Assembly: GCA_021030905.1 (NCBI GenBank)
Contig: JAGFMI010000007.1
Location: forward strand, 868,001-932,000
Source of the DNA: Pyrenula massariospora
Lineage: Eukaryota > Ascomycota > Eurotiomycetes > Pyrenulales > Pyrenulaceae
Direction: 5' to 3'
Length of the DNA stretch: 64,000 nt
The position numbers and the translations under genes were made by a program. Under the pieces are notes generated by a model that was given only the letters and a program-made list of their open reading frames with translations, was not told the origin of the DNA and did no database searches. Shown piece by piece: positions 1 through 11,541 of this stretch (the first letter of the stretch is position 1; every line of letters starts with the position of its first letter).

Positions 1-3000
1 GCAGTCCTTCCAGCTTGCTTCAATACCAAACTAAGAATGGAGCATCGAGAAGCCTATCAACATTTAGCACTCTGCTTGTGCGAGGAAGGAATAAACAGCC
101 TCAATGATGCATACATGTTTTACTCGGAAGCAGCGCAATCCTCAGATGCCGCAACCTTCCTCCTCAAAGCCCTCCGAGCTTCGAGGAACCCACCAAGCAT
201 TCACTTTGATCTTTCATTACATGGTTATTCCTGTGTCGAGCTTCCGTCACTTGGGAAGCCCTTCCCTCCAATCCATTCTGGAGGATATACCCTTGCAATC
301 TGGGCTCAATTCCAGGCCTTTGACCCTGATCTCCATACCACCTTGTTTGGTGCTTTTGATGTCAGTCAAACTTGTTTCATCCTTGCCTATCTGGAGAAGG
401 ACACAAAGAACTTTATTTTGCAGACCTCCATGCGTGGAAGTCGTCCGAGCGTTCGTTTTCGAACCACCGTCTTCGAACCAAACAAGTGGTATCACATCGT
501 GGTTGTCCAGAAAAGGCCCAAGAGCACCGCTCCTTACTCTCGTGCGTCTTTATTCGTCGACGGCGAGTTCTGCGAACAAGTAAAAGCCACTTATCCGGCC
601 GCTCCATCTTCCTCTCACAATTCGAACACTCAAGTTCAGGCCTTCTTTGGGACTCCTCAGAATCTGACAAGCCGACACGAGGCTTCTGCGCCCAGCTCTA
701 AATGGTCGCTTGCGTCATCTGTGCTGTTGAATGAAGCGCTGAGTGATGATCTCGTTGCTGTCCTGTTCTATCTCGGACCGCGGTATTTCGGTAACTTCCA
801 AGATTGCCTTGGTACCTTTCAGACTTACAAAGCGTCCGCCGCTCTTAATTTACGGAACGAGAATCTTCATTTGACCAAAGATGAGCACTCTGACATCATG
901 CTTGCTATAAGGAAAAGAGCAAGTCTTTTGATTCCCGAGACGTCCATACTCGTAAATATCTCCCCTGCTGCCGTTCTAGACAGCGATGATCGAAATAACA
1001 TTGACGAGTCTCAACTTATCAGATCCTTATCGAAACAGGCTGCTCGAAACATGGCTCAGCTTACCCGTTCTGGCGGCAACGCTGTTGCTATTAACGGCGC
1101 CGTTCCTGCTATCAATGAAGCTCTGACTCAACAGCACGGTGTTGCAGTCCTCGTTGGAGATCCCGTTGTTGCTGTTCCCCAATCACTTGACGACGCCAGC
1201 TGGAGGGTCGGTGGTTGCGCTCCTGTCGTTTTAAACCTAGTGGTGACGGCAGCTAATCCAAAAGACCTCGCAGTGGCTGTAGAAATTGTGTGTGAATGCA
1301 TACAAGGCAGTTGGAGGAATAGTGAAGCAATGGAGAGCCAAAGTGGTTATGCAATACTTGCCTCACTTCTACGCGACAAATTGCACTTCAATCAAAATTA
1401 CTCTGCCCCATCCACGTCAAGACTTGTTGAGCCTCTTTCGGTCAGCGCCGAACAGCGCGAAGAGCTCACCCATACTCTTCTCGGGATCATCTTAGGATTC
1501 CTTGGTTACGAAGAACACAACAAGCAACAATCTGTGCTCAACAATCCCTTGGCTTATAGAATTCTACTGATCGACTTGGACATTTGGCGAAATGCAGGTG
1601 TGATGGTTCAGAAGCTATATTACGAACAATTTGTCACCTTTGGCGTTGATTCTCACCATCATAGGTTCAATGCTAAGCGTCTTGCTCGAATGAGATTGCT
1701 AAGAAAGCTTTTGGACGGTGCACAGGCGAGCACTATGTCTCAAGAAGTCTTGCCAACGTTTCTGTCTAGCTTTCGATCACTGATGACCATGGGCATCTCT
1801 ACAGACATGTTGCGGCATTTAGCACTATTCATAACATATTCCCTGCACCAAGGGCCTACTGTGAATGGTCTACGACATAAGAAGAGCACGCGGGCTAGCA
1901 TGAAGCCGCGCCGCTCTAACGCGTCTCAAGAAAGACCCACAAGCAATTTTGTCTCTCGCGAAGGTCTTGGTCTTGAAGTATTGCGACTTTATTCAGAGGT
2001 TCTATGCTCAAAATCCGAAACGTCTACACTCAAAAAGTTTGCGAAGACAGTAACCAACAAATGGCTGCTGTATTTGATGTCTGGCAATGAACAAGAAGCG
2101 ATCCAATTAGCGACAAAGATATTGGCACGGCTGCTTGTAATACATGGCCGCACGTACATTTCTAAGTTTGCAGAGAAAAATGGAGGCTTCATCATTATGC
2201 GCTATCGTCTCAGGCGCTGGTGGCACCTTCCTGGTCTTTGGCCGTTGTGCTTTGCTATCTTTTTCAACTACGACATTGCAGAGATGGATTTAGACCGGCC
2301 ATTTGACCTCTTTAACTTTCTGGACCTGTTCAGCTCTCGATCTGAGACTAAGGTTGTCAATCCCGAGATCCTGCCCGTCCTCCTTGGAATGTTGGCCAGC
2401 GGCCTCAAAACAGTCGCCAGTCCAAAGAAAGCTACTGAACAAGAACATCGTGGGACTAGATCTGGCTCGCCAATACAGCAAACTCCATCTCGCCTCTCAA
2501 TGTCCTCGAAAGTTCCGCCAGCAGTAAGTCCTGAAGCCTCGTCAGAAACGTTGACCACAGTGACTCGTTTCTTGGCTGATCTTCATACACGTTCGCGCTC
2601 GTTCCGTGATTTCGCTTTGTCTTCTGAATATGTAGAAGGTCTTCTATCTTCTCTGTTCCCAGTTGCTGTCGGTTTTGATACTGTTAGCGCAGAAACCGAA
2701 CTGAACGCGCGAGATTCAAAGCTCACATTCGGTGCGAAAGAGGTGCTCATCCGCCCCTTAGCCGCTTCACCCCCGATCTTACGGACGACAACAGTGGATC
2801 CACCAAGATCACCGAAGAGAATGCAGAACCTTCGACGTGGTTCGTCCTTTGTGCTTGTCAGCTCGACAAGTAGTACAAGGCGCGTCTCATCAGGCGCAGA
2901 TAATCCGACCTCCCCGTTGTCACCTGTTTCGAAGCTACCTGACATGAATGATGGACATGTGATCGTTCAAACTGTTCTGGAGATGGTTGTCGCAGTCTTC

Positions 3001-6000
3001 GTCGACCAGATACTCACAAGGAAGGATTTCTCAGGTCTCGGCCTATTTCTAAAGTCTCCGCCCGCATTTCAGGAACATCAGAGCTATTTTGATTCTTGGA
3101 TTCTTCGCAACACCTTATCACAATTGAACAGTGCTATATTGGCAAATCAAAAATTGCTATGGGAGCCAAAGGTGCTTACCAACCTTTCTCGATTCTTCGC
3201 TCATATTGGGGAAGCTTTATACGAAGGGTGGTTTGTCGGAGGTGCTGATGCTGCTCTTGACTTTGCGGGCTCCATCCTCGAATATTTGCAAAGACCAGAT
3301 ATTTCCCAAATTAAGAGCGTCAGGCTGTGCAACCAAGCGGTTTCATCTATCCGAGCCACCGTCTTTCGCATGGTTCTACTTACGCTTTCTGCGGTCAATG
3401 AAGACGAGTCGCTCCCTTTTCTGGAAAAATTGACCTATTGGCAAGCCATACTATTGTCCACAGAGGAAAGCTTTTCAGAACATCTGCCCTTAGTCTGCTA
3501 TCTGCTGTATGGTAATCTGGTATCATCAGACGAGGATGTCAGAATGACCACCGCGAACTTGTGGCGAATCATCCTGGTGCAGAAGCCTGATGACGCATCA
3601 TCTATCTTACGACTAGCCATGACCCCGGAGCATCAAAGACTTGTATCAGGATTTGAGAAAATAGTCGAACTTGATAATGAGACTTTCCTCTTCTGGATTG
3701 ATGAACATCGAACTGAATTGGACTCGTTGTTCTATGGATCTTTGTCAAAGGGATGGGATGCATTTGTATCCGAGGAGAACGCTAAAAGTGAGACTGGAGC
3801 TAAAGCGAGGATTTCTAAAAGGAGAGATAGGCTTCTCAAGTGGCATAGGGATGATTTTGCTACGGAAGACATTATTCGACGCCATGAAATTACTTACGAC
3901 CATTGGACGTCAAATATTTTCGCCTCCGAGAACATGAAGCATCAGAGAAATCTTCAAGACCAACAGGACGACCTAGTCTATACTAGTACACTGTTCTCAC
4001 AAATGGAGCGAACGGCCCGATCCTCTATAGGATTTCTACCATCGAAACTAGACACAAAATGGCGATTAGACCAGACTGAGGGTCGAAACAGGATGCGCCT
4101 CCGTATTACTCCAGACGCAGAGGCCGAAGAAGAGACTTATCAACCGAAACGAAAAGCGTCAATTGCTGCAAAGCTGAGCCTTAATACAACAGTCCGCCCA
4201 ATCTCGAATAGCCAAGCTGTCGGCATAACCCCTGCAAACGCGAGCGCTGAACCGTTTCCTGACCTGGAGGATACAAATGGAAATAGTGCACACCCCGACG
4301 CTGACGATAGTTTCGAATTAATTGACGAGCCCAATGATGATCAGGGTGACTTTGAGGACAAGAATCGCAAAGTGATGCGCAGTCTCTCCAAAGGAGATCA
4401 AGTCCAGCATGTCGCTAATATCTCACGCATTGTGGGCTTAGAGGCGGTGGAAGGGCTCCTCATTCTTGGAAAGGACAAGCTCTACCTCCTTGACAACTTC
4501 TTCCAGCGAGCAGATGGCGAAATCGTCAATGTATGGCAAGCTCCTCCTGAGGAAAGGGATCCATACGTGCGAATGATCGCTGGTCGCGAACCCATAGATC
4601 GAAAGCCATCCCCTAGTAATACCGAGTTGACAGCCAGAAGCTGGAAGTGGGAGGACGTGATCAGCATCTCACGAAGACGCTTCTTGTTTCGAGACGTGGC
4701 TCTTGAATTGTTTTTCGCTGATGGTCGAAGTTACCTACTTACAATCATGTCTCCTTCAAGTCGAGATAATATCAACGGCCTAATCGTGGCCAAGGCTCCC
4801 CAGTCCAATGGTAGTGTGAGCGCTCTCCGAGCCGAGGATGTATGGAGATTCGAATCATTGCGAATTACCGACAACCAACCTCAAGGCATAGGATCGCGGT
4901 TCGCTAGCGTGTTCGGTCAAGGCATTGCAAGTCCAGCAACTCAAAAATGGATCAAAGGCGAGCTATCTAATTTCCACTATCTCATGCTGGTGAATACTAT
5001 GGCAGGTCGAACCTTCAATGATCTTACCCAGTACCCTGTATTTCCTTGGGTTCTTGCGGATTATACCAGTGAGGAACTAGATCTGACCAATCCGAAGACC
5101 TTCCGTGATTTGTCGAAGCCAATGGGTTGCCAGACAGCCGAAAGAGAGGCAGAGTACCGCGATCGATACCAGTCATTTGCCGAGATGGGAGACGGAAGTT
5201 CTCCACCGTTTCATTACGGGACGCATTATTCTTCAGCCATGATTGTGAGCTCCTATCTGATCCGACTGCAGCCCTTTGTGAAGTCGTACCTTTTATTACA
5301 AGGTGGCAATTTTGATCACGCCGATAGGATGTTCTACTCCATCAATATGGCCTGGAAGTCTGCCTCACGCATCAACATGACTGACGTGCGAGAACTCATT
5401 CCAGAATTCTACTATCTTCCTGAATTCTTGGTCAACTCTAACAAATACGAGTTCGGGACACTTCAGGGTTCCAATGCCCCCATTGACTCGGTGGATCTAC
5501 CTCCATGGGCGAAAGGAGATCCGAAGATCTTCATTGCTAAGCATCGTGAAGCATTGGAAAGCCCGTATATTAGTGAACATTTGCACAAATGGATTGATCT
5601 TGTGTTCGGATTTAAGCAGAAAGGGGAAGCGGCTTTCGAAGCTGTCAATATTTTCCATCATCTTTCGTATCAAGGCGGAAAAGATCTTGATAGCATAGCA
5701 GATCCTGTTGAAAGACTCGCTACTATCGGCATCATCCATAATTTCGGGCAAACACCATTCCAAGTATTTCAACGACCTCATCCACCACGAGAGGCAATTC
5801 GACACAAATACAAGCGCTTAGACACGGCTGCAGAATCACTGACAAGATTACCATTTGCGCTTCTAGAAGGTGGTGAGCGCGTCTCATCTCTGTCATTCTC
5901 GTGGAAGCAAGAGAAACTGCTTTGTTCCGCAGCCTTTCGACTTAACATCCCACCAAACTTCGACAAATATATGGAATGGGGCTTCATAGATGGCAGTGTC

Positions 6001-6796
6001 AGATTCTATGCCGCTGATAGTCGCAAGTTGCTGGGTCACTTGGAGCATCTACACATTGGACAACTCTCATGTGGCATCTTCGCAGACTCCAGTACATTGA
6101 TTACGTCGGGGACAGACTGCACCATCATTGTCTGGAACGTTGTGACAGGAGCCAAAGAAGTCGATATCACTCCCCGGCAATGGCTCCTCGGTCATCGTCA
6201 ACCCGTCACGAATCTTGCTGTCTCCCGATCTTTTAGTACCTTATTATCTGCCTCGATGGACGGAAAGGTTTTGCTGTGGGATCTGAATCGCCTCGAATTC
6301 ATACGCGAGCTTCCACAAGGACCCGCTGTGGAATGTGCACGGATCAATGACGTTACAGGCAACGTGCTCTTGTGTCGCGGGGCTCGGGTGTCCATGTACA
6401 CGCTCAACGGCGACCTCCTACTTGAGCAGAAATGCGGAGACCGTCCTGACGATACTGTCATCTCTTGCGCTTTTTACGAAGGGGCCGGAAACGAATGGCT
6501 GGAGCGGGATATCCTGTTCACAGGCCACAGGCGGGGTATCGTCCGTGTTTGGAGCAAGACGATCCAAGGAGGGCATTTCATGCTCGAGCTTATTCGGGAA
6601 TTGAACCATGTGGATTCGAGTCGGCAGGACGGTAGCAACATTGCTGCGGCGATAACGTGCATACTGCCGATGCCTCAGGTGGTGTATACGGGTGATGAGA
6701 ACGGTTCTGTGGTGAGTCATACTTCTTCCGATCTTCTTTGAGGCGATGTCTAACGTACCACGTTAGTATGAATGGGATTGCATACAGCGACATTAG
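1..6796 (+). CDS. BEACH-WD40 protein (Beige/LYST/Bph1 family), 5' end cut by window
   Basis: The frame is open from base 1, so the gene starts upstream and the Met at 37 is internal. Counting from that Met, a concanavalin A-like region lies near residues 55-260, long helical filler follows, a PH-BEACH region begins near 1454 (DQVQHVANISRIVGLE), the BEACH domain spans about 1634-1915 (WIKGELSNFHYLMLVN, FHYGTHYSS) and WD40 repeats fill about 1980 to the end. The long frame runs into a stop at 6739-6741, but a good intron (6712-6766, GTGAGT...CTAAC...TTAG) removes that stop and adds a last exon 6767-6796 encoding YEWDCIQRH, which completes the final WD blade. Family members act in vesicle fusion, autophagy and membrane traffic as large cytosolic scaffolds. 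Family assignment is firm; the exact orthologue is not. Confidence 0.93.
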
Positions 6797-7112
6797 GCAC
6801 AGATTTTTGGGGTTGGTCGTTTCAGATCCTAGAGCATGGAAGGTGTCACGGCGCAAGTAAAGTCGAATGTGATATGATCTACCATAGAACATGAATACAG
6901 GAGTCGGTGGAGGTCTTTGTCAGCGTTATTGAATGACTAAACAAGGGAGACAGGTGGAGCGGACAGGAAAAGTTGGGCGTGTCTACCTATAAAGCGGAGA
7001 ACTCGTGCGTTCTGAATTCAACTGAATAGACTTGAACGATAACAATCACTACCCCTTGACTTCCAATCTCCACATGCTCTGACCAATCCCCCGCCAACTC
7101 ATCGAAGAGCCC
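6797..7112. other. Convergent intergenic space
   Basis: This holds the 3' ends of the BEACH gene and the minus-strand hydrolase gene. I see no gene or clear repeat in it. Confidence 0.6.
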
Positions 7113-8003
7113 TCAGCGCCCCTTACAAACCTCCCCCAACCACTCCACCAGCTCCCCCGTAACCTCCTCCGGCTTATCCAACATGACCAAATGCCCCGCC
7201 CCCTCAACCACCTTCAACCTCCCCCCCACCGCCCTCTGCAGCGCATGCCCCCTCTCCACCGGCACCCACCGATCCTCCGCCCCCCACAGAATCAGCAGCG
7301 GCAGCCCGTCGTCGTCGTCGAGCTTTCGATAAGCTCGCCTGAGCTCCTCAACGTCCTCGTTGCGCTGCGCGCGGATCTGCGCGTAGAACGCGCGCTGGCC
7401 GTCGGGGGTGAGCCAGGGGGCGGTGAGCATGTCTTCCTGGTCGGGAAGGAGGCCGCGGTGGGAGGCGCCGCGGATGTATTCGCGGAGCAGGGCGGAGTGG
7501 AGGGTTGGCGGGAGGGCGGTGAAGACGGGGGTGTGGGCGCGGACGAGGGCGAAGAAGGGTTCGTCGACGGGGTGGGAGGCGCCGCAGTCGAGGAGGGCGA
7601 GGGAGGCGAAGGGGCGGGAGTGCAGGAGGGTGGTGCGGAGGGCGATGTGGCCGCCGATGTCGTGGGCGATGACGTGGGGGTGGAAGGGTTGGGCGTGGTG
7701 TTGGGGGGCGGCGGACCAGTGGTCGAGGAGGGCGCAGAAGGCGGCGGCTTGGGCGGGGTAGGTTGGGGTGAAGGTGGATTCTTGGGATTGGGGGATGAGG
7801 GACTGGCCGTAGCCGGGGAGGTCGTAGAGGTAGACGGTGAAGGTGCGCGCGAAGAGGCGGGCGATGGGGAGCCAGAGCTGGGAGGACCAGGGGGTGCCGT
7901 GGAGGAAGATCAGGGGTGGTCCGGAGCCGAAGGACGTCCATTTGATGGGGACGTCATTGTAAGAGAAGGTTTGGGTCAGATGTTTGGACTCTTGCTGGGC
8001 CAT
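7113..8003 (-). CDS. Alpha/beta hydrolase with Asp nucleophile (epoxide hydrolase / haloalkane dehalogenase-like)
   Basis: A single-exon 296-residue protein. The oxyanion-hole motif HGTPW is at residues 35-39. The nucleophile elbow AHDIGG puts Asp115 where esterases carry Ser, which is the pattern of epoxide hydrolases and haloalkane dehalogenases. The acid is likely Asp244 (WGAEDRWVP) and the base His271 (GAGHLVML), so the triad looks complete. No signal peptide is seen, so it is probably cytosolic. The substrate is unknown. The gene is very C-rich on its coding strand, unlike its neighbours, which leaves long stop-free frames on the other strand that I treat as artefacts. It converges with the BEACH gene. 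Confidence 0.88.
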   Translation of the reverse strand: MAQQESKHLTQTFSYNDVPIKWTSFGSGPPLIFLHGTPWSSQLWLPIARLFARTFTVYLYDLPGYGQSLIPQSQESTFTPTYPAQAAAFCALLDHWSAAPQHHAQPFHPHVIAHDIGGHIALRTTLLHSRPFASLALLDCGASHPVDEPFFALVRAHTPVFTALPPTLHSALLREYIRGASHRGLLPDQEDMLTAPWLTPDGQRAFYAQIRAQRNEDVEELRRAYRKLDDDDGLPLLILWGAEDRWVPVERGHALQRAVGGRLKVVEGAGHLVMLDKPEEVTGELVEWLGEVCKGR

Positions 8004-8470
8004 ACTGAAAGGCAGTCAAGGTGTTTTTTTTTGAAGTTCATGAAATGAAAGCCGGCAGGATTCGTGGGCAACCTCCACAACGAAAAGCGCCAGATACAAC
8101 GATTATGAAGAAGGAGACGGTAACCTCAATAACGAACTAGTCCGCCGAAGCTGTATTGAGCGTGCAGAGGTAGTGCTGTATGAGTTTGCAATTATGGCTT
8201 ATGAAGACCCAATGTTTTTGGCTTATCAAGCCAAAATGAGTGACAGCATATTTCGATCATTTAGATCTTGGCAACCAGCGTATACGATAGTAAAGTTTTT
8301 TGCGGAGCTTACTTTCGCTACTTTACAGTCTATAAAATAAAAATGGGTTTAAGATGCCTCTTACTCCGTAGTATTTTTCATTTATTTTTATTAGAAAAAT
8401 CTAAAATCTAGCTCCAGAAAAATAATCTTGATATACACAATTAGTCGCCAGAGATAGCCCAAAATTGTTT
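8004..8470. other. Intergenic, upstream of hydrolase, with AT-rich repeat copy
   Basis: No gene is seen. The hydrolase promoter lies at the left end, and an AT-rich copy of a direct repeat (8262-8423) lies just before the tRNA gene. Confidence 0.5.
8262..8423 (+). repeat. Direct repeat, AT-rich copy (partner at 10045-10216)
   Basis: About 160 bases align in direct orientation with 10045-10216. Shared words include ATCTTGGC, CGGAGCT, TCTAG-type stretches and a closing CCAG(G)AAAA. Many differences are C to T or G to A, leaving this copy the AT-rich one. That pattern is expected of RIP in ascomycetes. Its right end is about 50 bases before a tRNA gene. The element type is unknown. Confidence 0.6.
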
Positions 8471-8564
8471 GGAAATATGGCCGAGCGGTTAAGGCGCTGT
8501 GTTTAGGCTTTATAGCATATCCGCAGTGAGTTTACTCACGAGGGTTCGAATCCCTCTGTTTCCA
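8471..8564 (+). tRNA. tRNA-Leu(UAG) with 13-base intron
   Basis: The acceptor stem GGAAATA pairs with TGTTTCC (one G-T pair), the discriminator base is A, the D stem is GCC/GGC and the T arm is GAGGG-TTCGAAT-CCCTC. A long variable arm GTGAG-TTTA-CTCAC marks a class II tRNA. The anticodon stem CTGTG (8497-8501) pairs with CGCAG (8522-8526), giving loop TT-TAG-G and anticodon UAG, which reads CUA (Leu). The intron is 8508-8520, at the usual site one base after the anticodon. CCA is not encoded. The A and B boxes are internal, as expected for Pol III. Confidence 0.93.
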
Positions 8565-8636
8565 TATAACTTTTTGCTTCGTTGAATAGGGATTTTATCT
8601 CGAGCGAGTTCAGAATATTGCGATGTACCATTAAGC

Positions 8637-8700
8637 GCAAGAAGTTTTGATCAACTCCCGGTGCGGGGATGCCAAACCGACACTGATCAAAACTTCTTGC
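8637..8700. repeat. Perfect 17-bp inverted repeat with 30-base loop
   Basis: The arms 8637-8653 (GCAAGAAGTTTTGATCA) and 8684-8700 are exact reverse complements. The unit may be a tiny MITE or a stem-loop. It lies 72 bases after the tRNA gene. I see no clear target duplication. Confidence 0.75.
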
Positions 8701-8908
8701 CTAGTACGTAGCATAAGAATGCGGAATCGGAAAAGGAAGTTGGAGGCTGGTGGCGCGCATCAGTTTGCGGAGCTTGGTCAAATCACGCCCGCCCGAAATT
8801 AAATTCACGATGTAGAGAAGCTCGTTGAGATAAGATAGGCCAATTTTAGTTTAATGTCATTTCTGAATTGGTGCCGTCGAGACTTTATTTATCTTTAAGG
8901 AATCTGCA

Positions 8909-9121
8909 TATCCCTTCGAAGTCGGTAAATGGCTATTTATCCGCAGGGGCGAAAGTCTAGGCGTATGCGGAATATCTCTTAAAGATTTTAAATTTCTACA
9001 GGCCCCCAATGTCAGGACTGAAAGTTTATTATTTAGAGGCTGTTAGTCTGAGAGATACTCCGCATACATCTAAACTTTCGACCCTGCGGATAAGTGGCCA
9101 TTTACCGACTTCGAAGGGATA
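8909..9121. repeat. Inverted-repeat element with 71-bp arms
   Basis: Arm 8909-8979 and arm 9051-9121 are reverse complements with 7 mismatches in 71 positions, six of them transitions. The 71-base centre has no clear gene. It is a foldback or MITE-like unit; short open frames inside it are by-products of the palindrome. Confidence 0.8.
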
Positions 9122-9122
9122 C

Positions 9123-10812
9123 CAAAGAGCCTGCTCCTTCGCCGTTAAAGGACATACATTAGACTCCGGTGCTATTGAGGTCACATTACCCATGAGAGAA
9201 ACTCCAAAAAGGACGTCATCGAGCATTAATCAGAAGAGCCTTGATGCAGGAATTTACTAGTCTGCCGTTCGTACAAGCGAGGAAAGACAGTCATGCAGGC
9301 ACAGATATGGCTTGGGAGAGTCATCGACATCATCCCGGAGCCAACGGCAACATTGACATCATGGATCACGGTGAAGAGCATAGTACCATAGCCCCGTGAC
9401 GGCCTCGCCCCTATCCACTCTCTCTCACGTGAGCAATATTGGGCCAGACCAAGCTAATATTAGAGGTACATATTTCTCTCAGCTTCGCTCCGTCTACGTT
9501 ACGTACTTGTAGATCTATATATACGGGCCACATCCCTCAACTTAGAGCTCAGCTTTAAGTTCTTATACGACTTGGTCAGAGATCGCTGTTGAATAATGAC
9601 TCGCTCTCACCGCGCATACGTCTCCTATACGTTCTGCCTATCGTTGTCTTTCGGTGGTCTCATAATTTGCCGAATGAGCGGAGATCTAGCTCTGGAACAG
9701 TATGCACATGGGCTTCGAACAGCTTGATTTGATCGAAGGATGAGGCTGATAACATTTCTATCTCTATTGATTATCCGGCGTGCTTCGGACCTGCAATATT
9801 GTGTGATCTCCTAAAAGGCAGATAGAGAGAAGGTCGGGCTTTGATTCATGTGCCGTAGCGCCTTTCTATGCCTCCTCTCTTTAGGCACAGTTATAGACTA
9901 CAGAGGATTCAGAATAGGGAAGGCTAACAAGGGGCTGAGCTGGGGCCGAAAGGCTGAGCCGGGGGTGGCATTGGGGTGAGCATAGGTGAGTGTAGGGCGG
10001 CGATCACCTAGGCCTGCTGCAGGGTGAGCAAGCCGCGCGCAAGTAAAATCTTGGCGATCAGTACACACAATAGCAAAGTCTTTTACGGAGCTCATTTTCA
10101 TTGCTCTCCAGACCACAGAATAAAGGTTATTTCTAGGACGCCTCCCACCCTGTGGTATTTCTTGTTCGGGGATTTCCACTATTAGGAAGATAGGGTCTGG
10201 CATTCGTCCAGGAAAATCGGACGAAACCCTTAGCTTGGTTTGGCTTTAGTAGCATTGTCGCAGGAAGAAGGTGGGGGCATCCCTATTAGGACCTGCGGAG
10301 TCGTCTGAGGGACGAGAGAGCGTGCTATGTCCTGAGATTTAGAAGAGTGATCAAAAAGTTTTGTAAATTGTTCCGTGAGGGAACCCTGTGCACTGTAGGG
10401 ATAGCTAGATCGTCTCTTAGGGTGTGCTAGTTAGTATCTCCGGTAGGTAGATCTGGCTCTTCCGCGACTTTCTTTGACGCTCCAACAAGTATTTGTTGAG
10501 TTCTATCGTCTTGCACGGAGCTGTCGCTTCCTAACGAGCTCTAACTTTTCTTGCGATGCTAATACGCCGCAGCTCAGCTTGCTAAATTTTGGTCCTCTGA
10601 GAAACCTGAATAATCTTATGTTAAGCTTGAGTAATGAGTAAGCTCTCTTAAGCCTTGGCTATGTACATGGGATTTGGTAAGATTGCTGGTTGATTTAAGT
10701 CTCTTAAGGCAAAGGGACTTGGTGCTCGTTCATCAGTCTCTACATTGATTTCCAGCTCTTAGCAAGTATTCCACCGAGTCCAACGAAGCAGTCGACATAA
10801 CCAATGCATCAA
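9123..10812. other. Gene-poor stretch between foldback element and xylanase
   Basis: I find no convincing gene. The stretch holds the less mutated copy of the direct repeat (10045-10216). Other short frames show no motif or codon signal. The 3' flank of the xylanase gene is at the right end. Confidence 0.5.
10045..10216 (+). repeat. Direct repeat, GC-richer copy (partner at 8262-8423)
   Basis: This is the same element as 8262-8423 with fewer C-to-T/G-to-A type changes. Alignment begins at ATCTTGGCGATCAG and ends near CCAGGAAAA. It may be part of an old, larger transposon; no coding domain can be read. Confidence 0.6.
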
Positions 10813-11541
10813 TCAACCAGACACAGTGTATTTGCTAGATCCCGAAGCGCTACCCCAGCCCTCAGTCGCGACGGTCTGGTAGTTGAGCGAGCCCAAACTC
10901 ATGCCCAGCTTCGACCACTCCGCGACGTGGTTGGCAAAGGTGACCGTGCCACCGGAGCACCTCTGGTTCTGACGAACTGATATGTACTGGTTGAAGGTGG
11001 CGGTGCCCTGGATGGAGGGTTGGTTGACTTGCTGGTGCTCGTAGACGGTGTAGGACGAGCCGTCGCTCGTGAAGGTTCCTTTCACGGTGCCCTGGCCCGC
11101 GGAGCCGCCGCTCGAGCACTCCTGGACGTAGTACTCCACGAGCGGGCTCGTGCTCCACCCGTAGACGGACACGAGAGTGGTGCCGCTGCTGGCAGAGGTA
11201 GAGCCGGAGAAGGTGATGGCTCTACGCGGGCGGAGTTCGGGTCAGCTGAGCAAGCGGAAGGAATCAATTGGAGAACTCTACCTGCTGGCACTACCGCTGG
11301 ACCATCCCTTGCCTACAACGAAGTCCTGAGCACCGGAATATGTAACAGAATATCCGTTGCTCGAGGGGCTATATTGTACACTGCCGCTAGTCGTGTAGTC
11401 CTGGTTGTAGTCCTGACGGCGGGCCAGCTTAGTGCCGAGCTCAAAGTCGGGCTCGGTATTGCGCTCGATTGACTCAGTCGGGGCACCGAGACACGCAGCG
11501 GCGGTCCAAAAGACGACGGCGAGGTAGTTGAGAGCAATCAT
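10813..11541 (-). CDS. Secreted GH11 endo-1,4-beta-xylanase
   Basis: Two exons, 11541-11282 and 11221-10813. The 60-base intron (GTAGAG...CTGAC...GTAG) joins in frame as SASR-AITFSG, giving 222 residues. A signal peptide covers about residues 1-20, then a short propeptide ends at a Kex2-like site LARR (39-42) before [13 protein letters not shown]11 hallmarks follow: VGKGW, VYGWS, the nucleophile Glu116 in [21 protein letters not shown] and the acid/base Glu207 in VATEGW. It has no carbohydrate-binding module. It cleaves xylan outside the cell. The promoter has a TATA box 86 bp upstream of the ATG and GGCTAA words further up. Length and motifs are normal for the family. Confidence 0.95.

Noticed and set aside
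7191-8048. Plus-strand open frame of 285 codons
   Set aside because: It is the mirror of the C-rich hydrolase gene; the text is Gly/Glu/Val repeats without a domain, while the minus frame has a full catalytic triad.
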